Shown: positions 13,621-24,400 of the stretch, in pieces | How positions within the stretch are numbered: position 1 is the first letter of the stretch | How the letters are laid out: each line of letters opens with the position of its first letter | NCBI RefSeq assembly: GCF_029784165.1 | Contig: NC_073696.1 | Location: forward strand, 266,382,760 to 266,446,759 | Origin: Wyeomyia smithii | Taxonomy: Eukaryota; Arthropoda; Insecta; Diptera; Culicidae | Length of the DNA stretch: 64,000 nucleotides | Reading direction: 5' to 3' | Notes under the pieces: generated by a model | Database searches by the model: none | What the model saw: the letters and a program-made list of their open reading frames with translations, nothing else | Told to the model about the DNA's origin: nothing | Made by a program: the position numbers and the translations under genes

Positions 13621-13789
13621 TTTTTTCTTATGTTAATTTTCGTCATGAATCTCGCTTTCCAATAAAAGTTTCTATTTTGGATTGAAAATTTTATTTGTAT
13701 GTGTTTTAAAGGGTTTTATCTAAAAATTTTGGGAAAAATTCACTGATTTGCGATGTTCAATGGGCTCTGTGAGCTAAATTACTGAAATA

Positions 13790-14460
13790 AATATTTATAA
13801 AATAGATATAACTTATAATAGATATACTTATAAAATAAATATAAGAACAGCAAAAACAAAAGCCAAGGATACAAAAACTGAAGCAAAATAAGAACCAGAG
13901 AATACAGAATAATATGACAAAAGGATAAAAAGGTACATAACGCAGAAAATTTAAATAAAACTCAACGTAAAGCGGAAAAAGTAAAAATGAAAAGACTGCA
14001 ATATAAGGAAATTGCAAAATAATTATAGAGTAAAAGGGGTCAAAAGAGGTATAAAAAGTTGAAAAGGTTGAAAAAATATTCTAAAGAGGTAAACTAGTCT
14101 ACAAATCTGAAAGAGATTAAAAAGGTCAAGAAAGAATATAGTACATAATAAAAAACTAAAAAGTGTACAAAAAAATAAACAGCAAAATACATTGGAAAAA
14201 ATTAAAAAAAAAAAACAATTAGAAATAGAACAATAATAAGAAGAAGTTAAATTCATATATGTTTCGGAAACCATAGAACTAAAAATGAGAAAAAAAAATT
14301 GAAAAAAACTGATACGTACGCAATTGAAATTTTGAGAAGTAGAGAAAACCAAGAGGGACAAAAATGTCGAAAAAGCAGCAAAAGTGGGTAAAAAAAAGCG
14401 AAAAAAATCCGAAAGTCCGAACAAAATTAAACAAAATCGCAAGACAGAAAGAGAGAACAT
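13790..14460. repeat. A/G-rich, strand-asymmetric degenerate tract
   Basis: For about 670 bases the plus strand is strongly A-rich with recurrent AAAAAGG, AAAAGGT and GAAAAA words, and contains very few T runs. It gives long open frames of Phe/Leu/Ser on the minus strand (13,757-14,608), which are composition artefacts. The mirror-type tract is at 28.0-29.1 kb. Confidence 0.7.
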
Positions 14461-15219
14461 GTCTGCCGTAATCTCTCAGACTGACGTATGCGACAGCGAG
14501 TAAAATTTTCAGTACGAAGCATTTTCCAAAAACGTTTGTATATTGAGTGTTAGGACGAATTTCAACAATCTGATCTGTATATAATGCATTAATATAATCA
14601 CAAAACATTGCCGAACGTATGATTTGTGGAAAAAGGTTAACAACTGAAGTTATGTTACCGCGATTTTTATGTCACTGTTTCTACAACCGATTGACGTACA
14701 TCCATCGTAGTATGCGACAAGTCGGTCAACATTATTCTTTCATAATCAGGCAAATAGTCGCGATTCGAGAATAAATTTTTGGAAATTAATTTGGTTTGGA
14801 ATATAATAGCATTCGTGGCCTCTGCCATCTTCCATCTGCACTTCTTCCGTACAAAAAGCAAGTGTGTTTTAGTTGTCCACGATCATGGGCCAAGCTTCGT
14901 GGCCTTAGAGGGCTACAGTATAATCAAAATTTTGTAGATAGTCAACTTCGTTCCGCGTCGAATTTTATTCGAGCAGTGCGTCCACCGGGGTCGAAAAAAG
15001 GCACGATTTTCCGCCATAGGACATCGAAGAATTTCTCTGCTAATGTCGTTCTCGGTAATCACCAGCTAGCCTATAGACCGTTTCGATAATTATAAATACA
15101 CTTACGATCAACCGTCATTTCAAATAACGTTCAGTATTCAACCAAACGTTGCCTGCGTCCTGTTGTTTACATCCAAAAGGAAAGAAGCTGTCATTTTTTC
15201 TAACATTTAGTGCGAAATT
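14461..15219. other. No confident gene; leader of the transposase fragment near the end
   Basis: Mixed sequence. The final 100 bases precede the transposase start at 15226. I could not identify an unambiguous left inverted repeat for that transposon here. Confidence 0.4.
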
Positions 15220-15225
15220 TTGAAA

Positions 15226-15833
15226 ATGCGTGGCCTTTCTCCCGAGCAAAGAAAGCGAATTGTGCACAAATGGGGCACCGTGAGTGGTCTTTCTATAAGA
15301 AAATTAGCCAGAGACGAAGGTATAAGTGTCGGAGCAGTTCAAACCGCGTTGCGGAAGTATTGTGAAGAGTGCACATTTACTAATGCCCCAAGACGTGGTA
15401 GAAAACCCGGGCCTGTTGATCCCACAATGGACAAAAAGGTTAAGGAATACCACAAGCGGCATCCTTCAGTATCACTACAAGATGTGGCGAGAAAGCTTGG
15501 AACCTCGGCGAGTAACGTTATGCGTGCCAAGGGAAGAATGGGTCTGCAGACCCGTCGGAAATAGAAGCAGCCAAAACGAAATCCAAAACAAGTTGAATCT
15601 GTAAAACCGAGAGCTCGGAAGCTTTATGACAAACTTCTGACCAAAAAAATGGGGTGTGTTATCATGGATGACGAAACCTACATAAAACTGGACTTTAAGA
15701 CTCTGCCAGGACCGCAATTTTATATATCACCGAAGGGAAAGGATGTCCCTGAACCAGTGAAAGCCATTTACACCGAAAAATTCGGCAAGAAGGTAATGGT
15801 TTGGCAGGCCATTTGTGGCCACAAGCCTGCTTA
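15226..15833 (+). pseudogene. Tc1/mariner-type transposase fragment (ITmD37E-like), truncated
   Basis: This is the N-terminal two thirds of a cut-and-paste transposase. Residues 1-110 carry paired helix-turn-helix DNA-binding domains (LSPEQRKRIVHKWGTVSGLS, then IRKLARDEGISVGAVQTALR), followed by a basic linker. After an in-frame TAG at 15562-15564 the same frame continues into the first catalytic block (VIMDDETYIKLDFKTLPG) and KKVMVWQAICG. It stops at 15833, where a MITE begins. The second and third catalytic acidic residues are therefore missing and the protein is inactive. The MDDETY...VWQAIC pattern resembles the mosquito D37E group. The D37E label is inferred from this pattern, because the diagnostic C-terminal spacing is absent. 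Confidence 0.8.
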
Positions 15834-16258
15834 AGGGGTTATATACCTTTTTAGTTTTAAAAAAACCGAAAAAATTTTTATTGCATTATCTTCAAATACA
15901 ACATCTTGAGAGCATTTTCACAAATTTTCATACAGATCTGAGCAATAGGAAGAAAGTTAGAGCGATTTGCAGCGCGCCTCGCCACGGCCGCATAAGCTAA
16001 ACTTGAAACTTTACACGCGATTATCTCGGAATAGTGTTTTCCGAAAAATGACTTTGCCGTGATCCTGATTGCGGGAAAACTACTGAACCGATTTCCTTCA
16101 TCTTTTTTTTCAATTTTCGTTATTAAATTCGCCGGTCCTTGAACGATCACTTTTTGAAATATACAGTTACATTTTACCCCAAAAAGGATGCTATGCTCTT
16201 AAAATTGAATTCAAACTTCCCTAATTTTTCTAGACCAAAAAGGTATATAACCCCTGAA
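15831..16258. mobile_element. 428-bp MITE with 19-bp perfect terminal repeats
   Basis: The ends are perfect inverted copies of AGGGGTTATATACCTTTTT, extended outward as TTAAGGGG on the left and TTCAGGGG on the right. No coding capacity is visible. Left of it is a transposase and right of it is RTE sequence, so it sits on the junction of two unrelated elements. The duplication is at most GC and not secure. Confidence 0.75.
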
Positions 16259-16680
16259 GCTTCGTGACCTACAGATCCGTACGAAAATTACGCTCTACAT
16301 GGCGCTGACCCTCCTGGTGGTGCTCTACGGACATTAATCGTGAACAACACTTCGTTCTAGACAGCAGAAAGACGCGTTGGTTTCATAGTGTTGCGTAACC
16401 AGGAAAAACAGAGTCAGCTGACGTCAAGGACGAGTTCTACGTAAATCTCAAACTAACTTATGGGGAATGCCCAACACATGACGTGAAAATCGTTGTTGGC
16501 AATGCAAACGCACTGCTCGGGAAAAAGGAATTCTTTCGACACGAGAGAAGTAGTGGGTACGTTGTGTGGGATACAGTTTTTAAGAAGGACGATCCACAAC
16601 GGGTCACACCGTCACTCTGCGCCAAATCCTAGAAAAGCGCGGGAATACAATCTATACTGCTGTGATATGACATTGTGACG
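16259..16680 (+). pseudogene. RTE-like LINE debris: RT C-terminal motif followed by endonuclease pieces
   Basis: Translated across frames, the segment begins with a post-RT motif (LQIRTKITLY followed by a LYGH-like end). It then shows an apurinic-type endonuclease stretch, KDEFYVNLKLTYGECP then HDVKIVVGNANALLGK near 16,415-16,515, and further on TIHNGSHRHS near 16,590. The order of RT end followed by endonuclease is reversed relative to a normal ORF2. A similar arrangement occurs on the minus strand at 22.4-22.8 kb. Several stops and frame changes make it inactive. RTE-clade assignment rests on the endonuclease wording and is moderate. Confidence 0.5.
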
Positions 16681-16728
16681 TACACTGGATTCTATTTTTA
16701 CGCGATTCATGCGTGCGCGCAAAAAAAG

Positions 16729-16831
16729 AATCGCGCAAAAAAAATCTCGATATTTTGAACAACTCGCGTAAAAAAAAATCGCGTTATTTGGAGCAAATCG
16801 CGTAAAAAAAGATCGCGTCATTACCAAATCT
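16729..16831. repeat. Three-copy tandem repeat, unit 33-34 bp
   Basis: Units start at 16731, 16764 and 16798. Each begins TCGCG(T/C)AAAAAAA followed by ATCGCG or ATCTCG and a short AT-rich spacer. A partial unit precedes at 16718. The A-runs recur about every 33 bases. Confidence 0.75.
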
Positions 16832-16841
16832 TTCATTATGT

Positions 16842-16880
16842 GGTAAGTGTGTGTGTATGTGTGTATGTATGTTTATGTGC
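16842..16880. repeat. GT-rich microsatellite
   Basis: An interrupted run of GTGT/TATG units. Confidence 0.8.
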
Positions 16881-16920
16881 AAGTGCTCCAGTTATAGCTA
16901 TATCGCATAAGCGCAATGGT

Positions 16921-17013
16921 ACCAGTTATGGCAATACCCCATTTAAACTCCATAGGCCATAACTGGTTCATGCCATAACTGGTACATTTTTTAGGTATTG
17001 CCATAACGGGTAC
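16921..17013. repeat. Hairpin-forming repeat built on CCATAACTGGT
   Basis: ACCAGTTATGGCAATACC at 16921-16938 is matched at 17 of 18 positions by the inverted copy at 16994-17011. Between the arms are two direct copies of CCATAACTGGT, at 16957-16967 and 16973-16983. The 93-bp unit could fold as a stem-loop in DNA or RNA. Confidence 0.7.
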
Positions 17014-20000
17014 TCGTGACTTAATTTGGTTACGATTTTGCTTCAATTTTCATCACTTCGGAACGTTTTGGAGACTTTATCCTGAAACTATTGGAATCAA
17101 ATTAAATTAAAGTCCACTGCCATAAGTACAATAGTTTAAGAATAAATAAGCTATAGAAATGCGTTTGGACTTTAATGTCATAGGCTGGTACTTACAGCAC
17201 TAAAACCGCTGTAACCACGTATTTTACACACTGCTGTCATCAGCAGGCTTCGAAATGGTCACGGTAGAACCACTTTTCACTGCGATAATCGTCTTCTTCT
17301 TCCTCTGACGCTACCAAGGCTCGCTGTCTGAATACATTCCTAAAGAAAAATGTCAAATGAGTATAGCCATCACGACGTTATTTTTCTCAAACGTATTTTG
17401 ACATTTTTTCTAGAAATGAGAATTACGCACGTTGAGTGCGTGTATTCTGGAAATTATTTATATCAATGATCTTGTAATAATATTTCTCAACATAAATGAA
17501 CGAAGTAGACAGAAAAAGGCCGAAATAACATCGCTAAAAGATTAACACGCGAGTGTCGTTTGACTATCCTTTTCTTTCTGTGAGCTGAGCGGCGATAGTT
17601 TGGTTATTTAACATGTACGAGCGAAAGCCGACTGTGACGCACGCTAAGGAAGCGAGATCAAATGAAAATGGTGACCGTTTACAAGCCTGGTCATCAGTTG
17701 TGTTTATTCACTTTTTAATACGATGAAGGTCATACATTTAAACTATTTTCCAAGTACCTTATATAGACAGGCCGGGGCACTCAAACAGGTCAGATCAGTT
17801 TGATTGCCCATCCTAAGCTATTTAAACAGCTTTGAAATGTAGTCTTCTACATTTGAACTATTAACGGAACTTTATAGATTTAAGAATCGGACCACCGAGC
17901 TCGTGCCCATCGTGTATGACCCCAGATTTGCAGCCCAGTAGGTAGCCAATTAGGAAGTAGTTAAAATGGTTTGATGAATTTTACCGACTAGAGTGGAAAG
18001 TTTTATTTTATGCTTTCATTTACTTTACTGCAACTTTGTATCCCGAACTGATTGAACGTTTCGTTTTATTGGCTGGTATAGTATGCTTTCGATTGCAATA
18101 TCAATCGTAATACCACTTGGCGATCTCCGTTACGTGAACTCCCTGCTGTGATGTTGGTGACCAGAACTGATGGAATAAGAACTACAATGAATTTCAATCA
18201 TTTCGTGAAAAATTTTATCAATGAAATAATAAAACCCAACATCATGGATACAAACCTAATTACTGATTCTGGCCCACGTTTCTTCTAGGCGGATCGAATT
18301 TCCGAACCACGAGTTCCCCGGAATCACCCGCACCGAGGAAACGGAGACTATCTTCGATCCATTGAGCATCGGATTACGGCCAACAAGATACGAGCCTACC
18401 GATAGGGGATTAGTCACGCTCAATAAAACACAACATGCGCTTTCCTAGATGAGACACAACGACAGCGACACTCGCTTCTGAATGTGTCCACCTATGTTAC
18501 GGTGCGAGTAGCGTTGGGTTGGAGGAAAGGTTGAAAAAGTTGCCTCAAAAGATGAATGGATTTTGCTTCCCTCAAAAGTAGGAGAGAACGAAGACAAAAA
18601 AAGCGAAGTAACGCACCAACGCATACGGCTGAGCATTAACAGTTGCTTGATTTATAGCGGATATTGAAATTTTATAGTTTAACGCCTTTCCGAAAGCACC
18701 CTTTCTGCACGGATGGATCTCGTCTCCCGATCTATTGACGACTGGGTGAAAGGTTTTAAATCCCCATCCGAACGTGTTGTGCTCTATTCTGTTGCTAGGA
18801 GGTAGGTTTTATGGCCACCTCTTCAGCTGGGCCGGAGAAGAACAACGTGGTAACTTGTTGATAGCGGACAGTAAAATTAAATTTGAATAGATTTTATGGC
18901 ATCGTAAGAGGCGTACATTCAGAGGTGCTGAGAATAGATGTTGAATCAATTTGTCACTTCTTCATGCGTACGGCCGATCAATGATAAATCTACGAAGTGC
19001 TCGTGAAATAGTCAAACAACCTGAACGAAAGTGTTTGTTTGCTTGTCACTGCTGAAATGTCCCAAATTCGAAGTTCTTCTAGTACGAACAAATCCTTTCA
19101 CGATGTTTTTTCCTCTAATTGGTCTTAGTCTATTACTAAACATGCAAGGTGCCGGCTCCCGATGCCAGATTACAGATCAAATGATTAATCTGCAGCACTT
19201 GTTCGCCAATTTACCTACATCGGAGTGGCCGCTCCGCTTCGCACGCCACACGGTCCGATGGCAGGTCAGTCGAGCTGAGAAAGGAACGACGCCGAATCAC
19301 ACCGTTTGCTCACATCAAACGCATCTTTGAAGTCGCGCTCAACCGCCCCAAAAGGCCATCGAATCGAAACCCGTTTTCCGATATGCTTGACACCTTACTT
19401 GGCACACTGGGTAAGCGGTCTTTACGTCACACACACGCTGATTAGAAGCGAGTAGAAATTAAAGAAACTCTCTCTCTCGCTCCTGAGCTGATAACTTCAC
19501 TCACTGTGGGCCCGTGCGCGCTGCTGTGGGAGCAAAGAGGTGCTCAACCGGCAAAGAGATCAAACATTCACGGGTACGGCTTTGGCACGCGGTCAATTTC
19601 CCACCGAAAACATCATTAAAATAATTATATGTTAATTAAATCTGCGTACGTGTACAGCGTCAGTTCTCATTGGTGTTTACCATTTCTTCCTGATCCATTG
19701 CAGAACCGCGTGCGTGCATACGCAGAAATTCGGGAAACCAAATCGAAACCATTTGCCCGTTTATCTCTGGGGGGAGGAAAAAACCGGAGCCCGGCACCGG
19801 GGCGTGAACATAAATCAATGCACCGGGCAAGGAATGTTTTCGAAGTCTGCCGACGCCCCCGCAGAAGGAATGCGAGCGCCAGGCGAATGACGTGTTGCCG
19901 CCCGCGAAGAAAACTAATTGGCAAAAATAGCTGCAAGATTTATTTGCTCGGATCTACATGTACTTCGGAACAAAACGCTTACCCGGAACGGAGAAAGCTG

Positions 20001-20420
20001 TAAGCGCCAAGCGGTTTTCTTGTCCTGTACTATTGGTTTTGCTGAGAGCCGATACTTGCCCGTTTTGCGGAAACTTTTCTTGACATCGCTTGTTGTTATT
20101 ATTAATGTTAATATTCTTCTATTTCTCGGTTGCAGTTACTTTTGAATCTTCAGTTTTTATTATTCGATTTCTATACTATCAAATATTCGAAATATTTGGT
20201 GATTTCTAATTCGACACTTAACATTAAACTTTAAATTCCTAATTTCTTTTTTATCCGCTTTTTCTTCATTCATTTTCCGATTTTTTACTTAGTTGTTAGT
20301 TAAACTACTGTTTTCATTATTTAATGTTTATTTTTCAGTATTATTTACATTTTCTGATACTGTTAGGAGTGTTATTCATTTCCTGAATTTGTTTCTAAGA
20401 AATGTTTGTTGTCACACTAC
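17014..20420. other. Mostly non-repetitive-looking DNA without a confident gene
   Basis: The composition is mixed, with GC-rich patches around 19.1-20.0 kb. A pyrimidine tract ending in TTCTTCTAG at about 18,281-18,289 is followed by a 50-codon open frame (18290-18450, reading RIEFPNHEFPGI...). It has an exon-like start but no family match I recognise. Other open frames, such as 19,629-20,003, lack motifs. The region may be host intron or intergenic sequence. Confidence 0.4.
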
Positions 20421-20429
20421 GTTTTCCAA

Positions 20430-20775
20430 AGCTATGTTAGATATAACGGTTTAAAGCGCGTCCTTTTGTTTGAGTCCATCCTAAGTCACACAAGTAACTC
20501 GCTCGCTATTTGTAAACATGATGCTACTTCCTCCAGTGTTATTTCAATCAGTTTCGTCGGGGAAACGTGTTCTAGCATGAGCTGCCATTCGCATTTCGCT
20601 TGACTGAACCGTACGCTGCCTTGAAATCAACTAAAAATAGTGAAGGTGTAAGTTGCATTCCCGAAACTTATCTAGCATTTGCCGTAGAATAAAGATTTGA
20701 TCCGTCGAGGATCATCCCTCTTGAAAGGCAGCCTGGTAAAGGTTTCTCCAACGGTTCCAATCTCAAACAATGTGT
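20430..20775 (-). pseudogene. RTE-like LINE RT core, 3' part of a copy split by a mariner
   Basis: The minus strand reads STDQIFILRQMLDKFREC, then VDFKAAYGSVKR and MLEHVSPTKLIEITLEE, across two frameshifts. These are the finger and palm segments of an RTE-type reverse transcriptase. The N-terminal continuation lies at 22,055-22,700 on the same strand, with the DD41D mariner between them. About 40 residues expected between the two parts are missing, so a deletion accompanied or preceded the insertion. Confidence 0.7.
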
Positions 20776-22051
20776 AGGGTGATTTTTTCGCTATTTGGTT
20801 TTTCGTGTATTCAGATTTGACAGTTCACGCGGGAATTCTGACAGCTGCCAAAGTCTAATGTACTCAGTTTGGTTTGCCATTTCACCATGAACAGACTTAC
20901 GCCTGAACAACGCTTACAAATAATCGAATTTTATTACCAAAATTCGTCCTCTGTGAAAAATGTTTTTCGCGCATTACGACCATTTTATGGTCGTCATAAT
21001 CGAACTACTGAGCAAGCTATTGTGACGAAATTTCAAACCAGTTTTACTCTGTTGGACATAAACCCACCAAAACGTATACATGGAGTGCGTACAGTATAAA
21101 ATATTGCTGCCGTATCAGCCAGTGTAGTGGAATACCTTGAAATGTCAATTCGACGCCGTTCGCAACAATTGGGCTTGTGTTATTCGACTACATGGAAGAT
21201 TTTACGAAAGGATCTTGGTGTAAAGCCTTACAAAATACAGCTCGTACAAGAATTGAAGCCGAACGACTTGCCGCAGCGTCGAATTTTTGGTGAATGGGCC
21301 TTAGTTCAACTTGTCGAAAGTCCACTTTTTTACCGAAAAATTGTGTTCAGGGACGAAGCTCATTTTTGGTTAAATGGGTATGTTAATAAGCAAAATTGCC
21401 CCATTTAGATCGAAGAGCAACCAGAGGCAATACAAGAATCGCCAATGCACCCAGAAAAATGCACGGTTTGGTGCGGTTTACACGCTGGAGGCTTCATTGG
21501 TCCGTACTTCTTCAAAGATGATCAAAATCGCAACGTTACGGTCAATGGCGCTCGCTATCGCGCGATGATTTCTGATTTTTTTTTACCGGAAATGGAAGAG
21601 CTGAGTCTTGTTGATATGTGGTTTCAGCAAGATGGAGCAACGTGCCACACATCGCGCGAATCAATGGACATATTGCGGAATGAGTTCGGTGAGCAATTCA
21701 TCTCACGAAATCGACCGGTGAATTGGCCGCCTAGATCATGCGATTTAACACCGCTAGATTATTTTTTGTTGGGCTACGTTAAGTCTCTCGTCTATGCGGA
21801 TAAGCCAACAACAATTCCAGCCTTGGAAGACAACCTTACACGCGTTATTTGCGAGATACCGAAATGCTCGAAAAAGTGACCCAAAATTGGACTTTTTGTA
21901 TGGACCATTTAAAACGTAGCCGTGGCCAACATTTGAATGAAATTATCTTTAAAAAGTAAAAAATTTATCGGCTCAAATAGAGATTTCATACAGTTTTGTA
22001 TTTTTTATGCGTTTTTTTTTAAGAAAAACCAAATTCTTAAAAAATCACCCT
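20776..22051 (+). mobile_element. DD41D mariner-like DNA transposon, nearly full length
   Basis: The terminal repeats are AGGGTGATTTTTT plus TTGGTTTTTC at 20776-20807 and their inverted copy at 22020-22051. The transposase lies centrally. The TA duplication is not clean: TA is present on the left and TT on the right. The element splits an RTE-like LINE on the minus strand. Its 1.28-kb length fits a complete mariner. Confidence 0.85.
20887..21959 (+). pseudogene. DD41D mariner transposase, two stops and one frameshift
   Basis: This cut-and-paste transposase would bind the 20776/22051 terminal repeats. The ATG at 20887 starts MNRLTPEQRLQIIEFYYQN, a helix-turn-helix domain. A second DNA-binding part follows (IRRRSQQLGLCYSTTWKIL). 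The catalytic blocks are FRDEAHFWLNG, WFQQDGATCHT and SCDLTPLDYFLLGY. Exactly 41 residues separate the second and third catalytic aspartates, which defines the DD41D (rosa-type) group. In-frame stops are TAA at 21097-21099 and TAG at 21406-21408. A frameshift near 21,863 separates the body from a normal C-terminus that ends at TAA 21957-21959. All three catalytic acids remain, so the copy is young but dead. Confidence 0.88.
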
Positions 22052-22054
22052 TTA

Positions 22055-22800
22055 TAATAGAGAGCTCTTCTTGTAGATAGGACCTAACATGATCATATTT
22101 ATGGGACCGTTCCTAAAGCCCTTTAGGCAGCTTCTCGCCCCGCGCTTCCAGAAGTTCGGCTGGGATACCGTACTTCCCAGCAACTTTGCCATTTTCCAGC
22201 TCGTTAATCGCTTCTTTTCTCTAGGCCTGTGAGGATGACTCCACAACTTGTCCGTCGCTGTAAATTTCCATAGTGTTCCTGATTCACTTTTTTCCATTTC
22301 CATTCTTCTCGTCCTGTACTCTTTGGCAGTCAGTATCGAACCACTCGTTAAGCTGTCTCCCACACACCGTACTCACTACTCCTTTCATGTCATGGTATGC
22401 TTTGGAATGCATAAACGTGAAAAGTAGGTGCAGATGACCATTCCTTCAACAGCCGGAAAAAAAATCAACTTCCGGCCATTACCTTTGGTCGACGAAGGGA
22501 GATTGTCTTCACCAATGATTGATCGAAAAAAATATTTTCTTATCTGTGCGTTTGCATCGCGATTCCCCAGAAGTCCGTTCGAGCTTTTCGTGGGACTCGT
22601 CCTTGACATCAGCTGACTCTCTTCTTCCTGGTTAACCAACGCCTGTTGAAACCAACGCCTCTTTCTGCTGCCTAGAGCGAAGTGTCGTTCACCATTCACG
22701 TTTATGGAGTGCCACTGGAAGGATCAGCGTCTTGTAGAGCGCAAATTTTTTATTGATTTGGAACCTGAGCTGCTGTTGATCTCGAGGTACGATGCTGGCT
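22055..22800 (-). pseudogene. RTE-like LINE: endonuclease and start of RT
   Basis: On the minus strand from high to low coordinates there is a misplaced RT C-terminal motif (KFALYKTLILPVALHK at about 22,770-22,720). Endonuclease sequence follows, with GNRDANAQI, FFRSIIGEDNL and GMVI. The start of an RT domain is last (NELENGKVAGKYGIPAELL and PIYKK at about 22,210-22,070). It ends abruptly at the mariner and resumes at 20,770. Frameshifts and stops are frequent. The RT-end-then-endonuclease order repeats that at 16.26-16.68 kb, suggesting a shared rearranged unit or a junction of consecutive copies. Confidence 0.6.
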
Positions 22801-22802
22801 TA
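22765..22802 (+). mobile_element. tRNA-derived SINE, 5' part (split by Harbinger-like insertion)
   Basis: TCGAGGTACGATGCTGGC followed by TTA matches the head of the SINE at 48,161 (TTGAGATACGATGCTGGCC). It continues after the insertion at 24,252. Confidence 0.65.
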
Positions 22803-24251
22803 GAGCAAGCGCACCGGTGAGTTGCCCTTTTGAGTTGCTATCTTCACAACGCTGGCCGTTGCTATTTTGGATAGCAACCGATGTTCGCACCGGTCGTTGC
22901 TTTTGAGGATTACCAATTCATCAATTTTTTTTTAACGCCGGCAGTTGCTAATTTCTAAAGACCGTCACTAGCTAGTATTAGCAAAATGTTTGTGTGTGTC
23001 GTATTTCTTAAAATTCTGCGCATCTAGTAATAGCCAATTAATCTGTCCGTCAATTGTTTCCGGAATGATCTGCGTTCTTTCTGCTTCATAAAATATCCCC
23101 TTTATTTCAAGCAACTCAGTTTTATCTTTGTTTCCGTTCTCCCAAATTATCAATAACACAGTTCTGTTGCAGGTTTCTTCGTTAGTGCGTGCATGGATTT
23201 TTTTTATCCTTGTATGTTTAATTAAAGTAATTGCGTTAGACCGTGGAACGTTTCGCAACGTTGCCTCCAATAACTATTATACTCAAAATTGGCGAACTGT
23301 CATTAATTGTATTTTATACTTTATACTGTCTCGATTCCTACAATTTGCTATTAATATTTGCGAATTTGCAGCCAACCAAATTTAAATGTAGAACGCGGAA
23401 ATTGTTCTCGAGTATTTGGTTGATTCTAGTGACGAAGAAAATGATTTCGCGAAACAAATCTTTTTATACGCGAGTATGAAAAGGATTTTTGGAAAGATTC
23501 GGAGTGGCTCTCAGCCTAGAAAACGGTGAAATATTGACCGCTATGCTGAGGAAGTTTGCCATCCAGCGTTTTAACAATGTTTTTTTTAAACACTGGTCTA
23601 TACAGATGACCATTTCCGACGCCGCTTTCGAATTCGTCTTACGTTGTTTTCGAAAATAAAACACATGCCTTCAAAAGAGTCAGCAGCAATAGTCGGTTAT
23701 ACTCCCGAGCAATTCACACAAACCTTCCAGGTTTATTGAAATAATGAAATGGTTGACCAATCTTGTGAGGATTTGAGCTTTATGCTTCGTGTAGATTAGA
23801 GTGCCAACCAAAATGGCGTTCGAATTAAAAAAAAAACTCTAAATGTTTACCCGCCCGATAAAATACCCTGTGTAAAATTTCAGCGCAATCGAAACTGAAA
23901 TAGACTGGTTCACGCCGATACTTGCGTCCTACGACGTGGCTAACCAAGGCAAAGCGTTTCGTCTTCCGGGGTCGACCAATTTTGTTCGAAACACTCCTTA
24001 TTTTCATAATATTGTTACGAACATTTACTATCGAGCACAACAAAACAAACAACAGTTTGACATTATTCATCAAATAGCAACGATGCGGCACGTTGCTATC
24101 ACGTTGCCAAATTTAATTACTCGCTTCTACCCGAGGTGGGGATTGCTATTTCCCAAACCAATATAGCAACGCCCGGTGCGGTTTCCGCGTTATGGTGGGA
24201 GTTGCCAAACTAGCTTTAGAAACTTAAATTTAGCCACCGGTGGGCTTGCTC
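22803..24251 (+). mobile_element. PIF/Harbinger-like element, 1,449 bp, TTA duplication
   Basis: The terminal repeats are GAGCAAGCGCACCGGTG (22803-22819) and its inverted copy with one mismatch (24235-24251). TTA flanks both sides (22800-22802 and 24252-24254), the 3-bp duplication typical of PIF/Harbinger. Many GTTGCTAT/ATAGCAAC motifs lie just inside both ends, as subterminal binding sites often do. Between them is a decayed reading frame at about 23,400-23,700: VDSSDEENDFAKQIFLYASM, then R.NIDRYAEEV, then TDDHFRRRFRIRLTLFSK. This resembles the N-terminal part of a Harbinger transposase. The catalytic core is not visible, so the copy is non-autonomous. Confidence 0.72.
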
Positions 24252-24400
24252 TTAACAAGCCAGTCGTCGCATGTTCGAATCTCGGCTGGGGCAGACCGTT
24301 AGAGTCAATAGGATCATGATGCCAGCCCCGCAATTGTCTACACTTCCAAAAGAAATGTAGTTCCTGAGCTTTGCACTGCTCTACTGCCAGTGATCGCATA
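24252..24400 (+). mobile_element. tRNA-derived SINE, 3' part
   Basis: It resumes with CAAGCCAGTCGTCGC and box-B-like TGTTCGAATCTCGG, then AGGATCATGATGCCAGCCCC and a diverged tail. This matches the SINEs at 48.2 kb and 42.6 kb (minus). Confidence 0.7.

Noticed and set aside
13757..14608. Phe/Leu/Ser-rich minus-strand frames resembling membrane proteins
   Set aside because: They are a product of the A-rich plus strand; there is no stable motif or realistic start.
16729..16831. CRISPR-like regular repeat
   Set aside because: Only three degenerate units occur without unique spacers, in a eukaryotic transposon context.
19629..20003. 124-residue Arg-rich frame
   Set aside because: It has no motif or homologous pattern, and an equally open frame occurs on the opposite strand.
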